Shown here in pieces: positions 60,918 through 64,000 of a stretch of DNA of 64,000 bases. The first letter of the stretch is position 1. Each line of letters opens with the position of its first letter. The DNA comes from Faecalicoccus acidiformans (GTDB lineage: Bacteria; Bacillota_I; Bacilli_A; Erysipelotrichales; Erysipelotrichaceae): NCBI RefSeq assembly GCF_014202635.1, contig NZ_JACHHD010000010.1, positions 1 to 64,000 of the forward strand, in the 5' to 3' direction. The notes under the pieces were generated by a model, which had not been told where the DNA came from, did not search any database, and saw only the letters and a program-made list of their open reading frames with translations. Made by a program: the position numbers and the translations under genes.

Positions 60918-60957
60918 GTTATACTATCATGCCAAATCTATTTTTTCAAGAAAAAAA

Positions 60958-61284
60958 TCAAGAATGTGCAGAACCATACAGATTCAAAATAATACATCCT
61001 ATAATGATCAACAAAACACCTAACACACCGATCCCGGTGATCTTCTGATCAAAAACTAAAACACCTATGATCGTTGTACAAATTATTCCTACTGCCGACC
61101 ATGTCGCATAAGCAATCCCCAAATCAATCTTTAATAACGCTTTAGAAAACGCAAAAAAACAAATTGAATAAAAAACAATACATCCTAAAGATGGCCAAAA
61201 CTGTGTAAATCCCTTTGATGTATGTAAAAGAGAACTCGCTAAGATCTCAAAAAAAATCGCAACACCTAACAGTACATATTCCAT
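60958..61284 (-). CDS. SMR family small multidrug/guanidinium exporter
   Basis: The 108-residue four-helix protein has the essential Glu in VAIFFEILASSLL, IAYATWSAVGI and IIGVLVF. It belongs to the EmrE/QacC/SugE family. The subclass (drug or guanidinium) cannot be set by eye. It lies upstream of rpsF, same strand. Confidence 0.88.
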   Translation of the reverse strand: MEYVLLGVAIFFEILASSLLHTSKGFTQFWPSLGCIVFYSICFFAFSKALLKIDLGIAYATWSAVGIICTTIIGVLVFDQKITGIGVLGVLLIIIGCIILNLYGSAHS

Positions 61285-61432
61285 AACAGGCCTCCTTAAT
61301 CACTTTTTCATCAATAATTATGCTCATGCTGATCACAGATAGAAAACTCATGAAGAAATCATACCATAAGCATTCATGCACCGGAGTAGAAAAATCGTGA
61401 GAATTATGGTAATTTGAAAACAGGGTGTTATT

Positions 61433-62101
61433 ATGGAAATTAAAAATAATCTTTCAAATGAAATCAAACGCAATCTTTTTGAAAAGATCAAAGAAGATGT
61501 ACTTCCCATGCGTACATTGATGTCTTATTATCGCTGTGCCATCATGGAAGTTGAAACCAAATTCCGAGTCCTGAACGAAGAATTTTCTATTGAAAAAGAA
61601 CATAATCCTATCGAGACTATCAAAAGCCGATTAAAAAGTCCCGAAAGCATCATCAAAAAAATGGAATCCCGCAATCTTCCGTTAACCGTTTCATCTATAG
61701 AAGAAAACTTGTTTGATATTGCCGGGATCCGTGTCATCTGCTCTTTTCAAAACGATATCTATCTAATGGCAAAATATTTGCTTTCCCAAGACGATATTCA
61801 GCTTCTAGAAATCAAAGATTATATCAAACAACCTAAAGAAAACGGCTATCGAAGCTTGCATCTGATCGTTCGTGTCCCTATTTTTCTTCATAAAGAAAAA
61901 AGAGAAGTGAATGTTGAAGTTCAGTTTCGTACGATTGCTATGGATTCCTGGGCTTCTTTGGAACATAAGATTCGTTATAAAAAAGAACTCGATCCTGAAA
62001 CACTGGATAAAATATCCGCAAGTCTCTTGGAATGCGCTCACCTCAGCGCCGAACTGGATGAGAAAATGCAGAACATCCATGAGCAGATCGCTATCAAATA
62101 A
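61433..62101 (+). CDS. relP: Small alarmone synthetase RelP-like (GTP pyrophosphokinase)
   Basis: This makes (p)ppGpp without a hydrolase domain. The 222-residue protein has FDIAGIRVICSF, KENGYRSLHLIV and EVQFRTIAMDSWASLEHK, the synthetase motifs. IKQPKENGYRSLH fits RelP (YwaC) better than RelQ. GGGTG precedes the ATG. It is the only gene of its unit, on the plus strand. Confidence 0.92.
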   Translation: MEIKNNLSNEIKRNLFEKIKEDVLPMRTLMSYYRCAIMEVETKFRVLNEEFSIEKEHNPIETIKSRLKSPESIIKKMESRNLPLTVSSIEENLFDIAGIRVICSFQNDIYLMAKYLLSQDDIQLLEIKDYIKQPKENGYRSLHLIVRVPIFLHKEKREVNVEVQFRTIAMDSWASLEHKIRYKKELDPETLDKISASLLECAHLSAELDEKMQNIHEQIAIK

Positions 62102-62104
62102 AAC

Positions 62105-62136
62105 GCATCCCCAGATTTCTGGAGATGCATTTTTTA
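62105..62136. terminator. Terminator between relP and the dehydratase activase genes
   Basis: The stem GCATC.CCAG/CTGG.GATGC (62105-62128) is followed by Ts on the plus strand (62130-62135). The minus strand also shows a T-rich stretch, so it may serve both genes. Confidence 0.8.
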
Positions 62137-63378
62137 TTAAGAGTCAGCGTTTAATTTCGCATTTGCCATCATCAATCGAATTCGGTTTTCCTGATTGACA
62201 CGACTGGCACTAGGATCATAATCAATTGCTACAATGTTGGCTTTAGGATATACTTCTTTGATTCGCCGTACCATACCCTTGGCTACAATATGATTAGGAA
62301 GACAACCAAAAGGCTGTGCAGATATGATATTGTTGACACCATTCTTCACCAGTGAAACGACCTCGCTAGTCAAAAGCCAGCCTTCCCCCATTTTAACACC
62401 TTGATCAATGAAGCCCTTCCCATCCCGGATCACTTGATTAAAATCTTCAGGAGGGACAAATGTTCCATCTTTTTTAACGGCTTGTTCAAAAGTTTTTTGC
62501 ATCCGCATTATCAACGATTTAGCCAATGAGAAAAGGGAATGCGTCTTGGCATGTCGATGATAATACTCATAATCGATAATACCATTCTCAATACAATACA
62601 AGCCAAAATCCATAACACCAGTTACGACCGGTTCGAACCCTTCCCGCATTAAGTAATTTTCCAAGTCATGATTTCCTAAAGGAGAATATTTCATGTAAAT
62701 TTCTCCTACGATACCAACACGAATCTTGGATTCTTGAGAACGAGGAATTGCCTTCATTTTTTCAATCATCATTTTATAGATTCTTTTCGAATGACGATAA
62801 CCGCCTTCAACAAATTCCTTTTCGAGTACAGACACGATCTCATCAATCGCTTGTTCCGTTTGTCCTCTATTGAGTTCATAAGGCATCACTTGATTTTTCA
62901 ACCACATGAGGGCATCCCCATAAAGGATACAATATAGAACACGCAATAACATCGGCATCGTAATCTTTAAACCACTGTCTTTCTCAAGACCAGAAAAATT
63001 GACCGACAAACATGGAATATGCTCCCAGCCTTCCATCTGCAAAGCTTTTCTTAATAAAGAAAGATAATTACTGGCTCGACAGCCTCCTGCCGTCTGAGTA
63101 ATCACCAAAGCAACATGATCTAAATCATATTTTCCACTCTTTAGCGCATCAATAAACTGACCAATAACCAAAAGAGCAGGATAACATGTATCATTATGCA
63201 CATGAGCTAAGCCTTCTTCTTTCACTTGGTCACTGTCGTTAGTCAATACTTCGATGTTGTATCCGCTTTGTTTAAAAATCGGTTTTAATAAACGAAAATG
63301 AATAGGAAGCATGCTGGGAACTAAAATGGTATATTGATCTCTTTTTTCATTATCAAACTTCGTATACTTTGTCGCCAT
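62137..63378 (-). CDS. 2-hydroxyacyl-CoA dehydratase activase-related protein, C-terminal part as separate gene
   Basis: The 413-residue protein has SMLPIHFRLLKPIFKQSGYNIEVL, NDTCYPALLVIGQFI, QTAGGCRASNYLSLLRKAL, and QPFGCLPNHIVAKGM, each with conserved Cys that may bind an Fe-S cluster. In many clostridia this part is the C-terminal third of a protein of about 1,400 residues. Here it is a separate gene with AAGGAG 6-7 nt before an ATG that directly follows the upstream TAA. The cellular role is unknown. Confidence 0.82.
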   Translation of the reverse strand: MATKYTKFDNEKRDQYTILVPSMLPIHFRLLKPIFKQSGYNIEVLTNDSDQVKEEGLAHVHNDTCYPALLVIGQFIDALKSGKYDLDHVALVITQTAGGCRASNYLSLLRKALQMEGWEHIPCLSVNFSGLEKDSGLKITMPMLLRVLYCILYGDALMWLKNQVMPYELNRGQTEQAIDEIVSVLEKEFVEGGYRHSKRIYKMMIEKMKAIPRSQESKIRVGIVGEIYMKYSPLGNHDLENYLMREGFEPVVTGVMDFGLYCIENGIIDYEYYHRHAKTHSLFSLAKSLIMRMQKTFEQAVKKDGTFVPPEDFNQVIRDGKGFIDQGVKMGEGWLLTSEVVSLVKNGVNNIISAQPFGCLPNHIVAKGMVRRIKEVYPKANIVAIDYDPSASRVNQENRIRLMMANAKLNADS

Positions 63379-63999
63379 TTAGTTCTCCTTTCCTTCTTGG
63401 ATCGCCTCTTTCAAAGAACGCAAACGAATTCTTGCCGCTCCAAGATTATCAATCTCGTCAATCTTGATCTGGGTATAAAACTTGTTCGCATCTTTTAAGA
63501 TATCCTTGACCTCGTCGCTCGTGATTGCATCAATACCGCAGCCAAAGCTGACAAGCTGAACCAGCTCCATATCCGGATTTTCGCTAACATATTTAGCAGC
63601 CTGATAAAGTCTGGCATGGTAGGTCCATTGATTTAAAACAAATACTTTTTGTTTCTGCTGGCGCGGTACGCTCTCTTCACTCAGCACAACAAAGCCTAGC
63701 TGAATCAACAGTTTATGAATCTGGTGATTGATCAAAGGATCCAGATGATAAGGTCGACCGCAAAGAACAACCATAGGGATTGCATTGGCACGGGCAAAAT
63801 TGACTGCGTCCAAATGCTTTTGAACCAGTTGCTCATGGAATATCTGTCGCTCCAAAAGCCCTTGCTGCAAAGCGTATTTGATTTGCGAGCGTTTATAGTT
63901 AAACCCCATCTGCTCCAGAGTTTTTTGCATGGTCTTCGCAAAGCTGTTTGGATCATCTACGGTGATATAAGGATAGTAGAATTTTTTATCCTTAAAATC
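63379..63999 (-). CDS. 2-hydroxyacyl-CoA dehydratase activase-related protein, partial (5' end off window)
   Basis: An open frame of 206 codons runs off the right edge. It continues upstream of the internal ATG at 63930 with YYPYITVDDPNSFAKT, so that ATG is not the start. It has VVLCGRPYHLDPLINHQIH, LNQWTYHARLYQAAKYV, and VSFGCGIDAITSDEV, all seen in the middle (DUF2229-like) part of the large activase family. Confidence 0.8.
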   Translation of the reverse strand, partial: DFKDKKFYYPYITVDDPNSFAKTMQKTLEQMGFNYKRSQIKYALQQGLLERQIFHEQLVQKHLDAVNFARANAIPMVVLCGRPYHLDPLINHQIHKLLIQLGFVVLSEESVPRQQKQKVFVLNQWTYHARLYQAAKYVSENPDMELVQLVSFGCGIDAITSDEVKDILKDANKFYTQIKIDEIDNLGAARIRLRSLKEAIQEGKEN

Positions 64000-64000
64000 C

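Noticed and set aside
63376-63385. Frameshift between the two activase genes
   Set aside because: A proper stop, SD and ATG are present at the junction, which fits a real gene boundary.

Overview
The window is a low-GC Bacillota-type chromosome segment. The evidence is the T-box leaders, CIRCE operators, a DnaB/DnaI primosome pair, an upp-atp cluster, CdaA/GdpP c-di-AMP enzymes and strong AGGAGG-type ribosome binding sites. An Erysipelotrichia-like gut Firmicute fits best, but this is an inference from gene content only. UGA is used as a stop. Almost every gene is on the minus strand. The plus-strand exceptions are yaaA, relP and a flavin reductase gene carried by what looks like a small mobile cassette.

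Layout (low to high coordinate; transcription mostly right to left). 1-3.2 kb: a secreted cell-wall-binding NlpC/P60 protein, a membrane protein, trmL, rdgB. 3.2-8.1 kb: leucine operon leuA-leuC-leuD-leuB behind a T-box. 8.1-10.1 kb: groES-groEL with two CIRCE-like operators around its promoter. 10.2-13.1 kb: thrS (T-box controlled, no TGS domain) overlapping a lipoprotein gene. 13.1-15.4 kb: feoA-feoB. 15.5-23.2 kb: ilvB-ilvN-ilvC-ilvD-DUF815 ATPase-ilvA-ridA. Together with leuABCD this covers branched-chain amino acid synthesis except for an aminotransferase. 23.4-24.1 kb: yaaA (+). 24.1-31.1 kb: HAD-cdaA-cdaR-glmM-response regulator-histidine kinase-oxidoreductase. 31.2-31.65 kb: a gene-free interval with its own promoter and terminator, a candidate structured RNA of about 435 nt. 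31.7-34.7 kb: a LytTR regulator, murA, fba. 34.8-40.7 kb: polA-mutM-coaE-dnaB-dnaI. 40.8-43.8 kb: radC and mreC-mreD, separated by a small cassette (SRPBCC protein plus a 36-residue protein). 43.8-45.2 kb: tRNA-His, a DUF1848 gene, tRNA-Gly, tRNA-Asp and tRNA-Ser. 45.25-46.9 kb: a HAD phosphatase and the flavin reductase cassette. 46.9-54.3 kb: upp-atpZ-atpI-atpB-E-F-H-A-G-D-C. 54.4-60.9 kb: rpsF-ssb-rpsR, then DUF2232-gdpP-rplI-dnaC-walJ. 61-64 kb: an SMR transporter, relP, and two adjacent genes of the 2-hydroxyacyl-CoA dehydratase activase type; the second runs off the right edge.

The most unusual signal is a pair of short insertions, 42268-43094 and 45981-46890. Each has terminal inverted repeats with a related pattern, each is flanked by a direct repeat of 8-9 bp, and neither has a transposase. 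Their accessory genes share a promoter-leader block that is 25/27 identical and lies at the same distance from the start codon. They look like mobile insertion cassettes moved in trans. One split the radC-mreC junction and the other entered the atpC terminator; both duplications preserved the neighbouring signal.

Regulation in the window is very compact. At least six operons end in terminators that contain or touch the last stop codon. Two of the terminators in the window carry the -35 box of the next gene in the hairpin loop. Two genes appear to be transcribed from or next to their own start codon.
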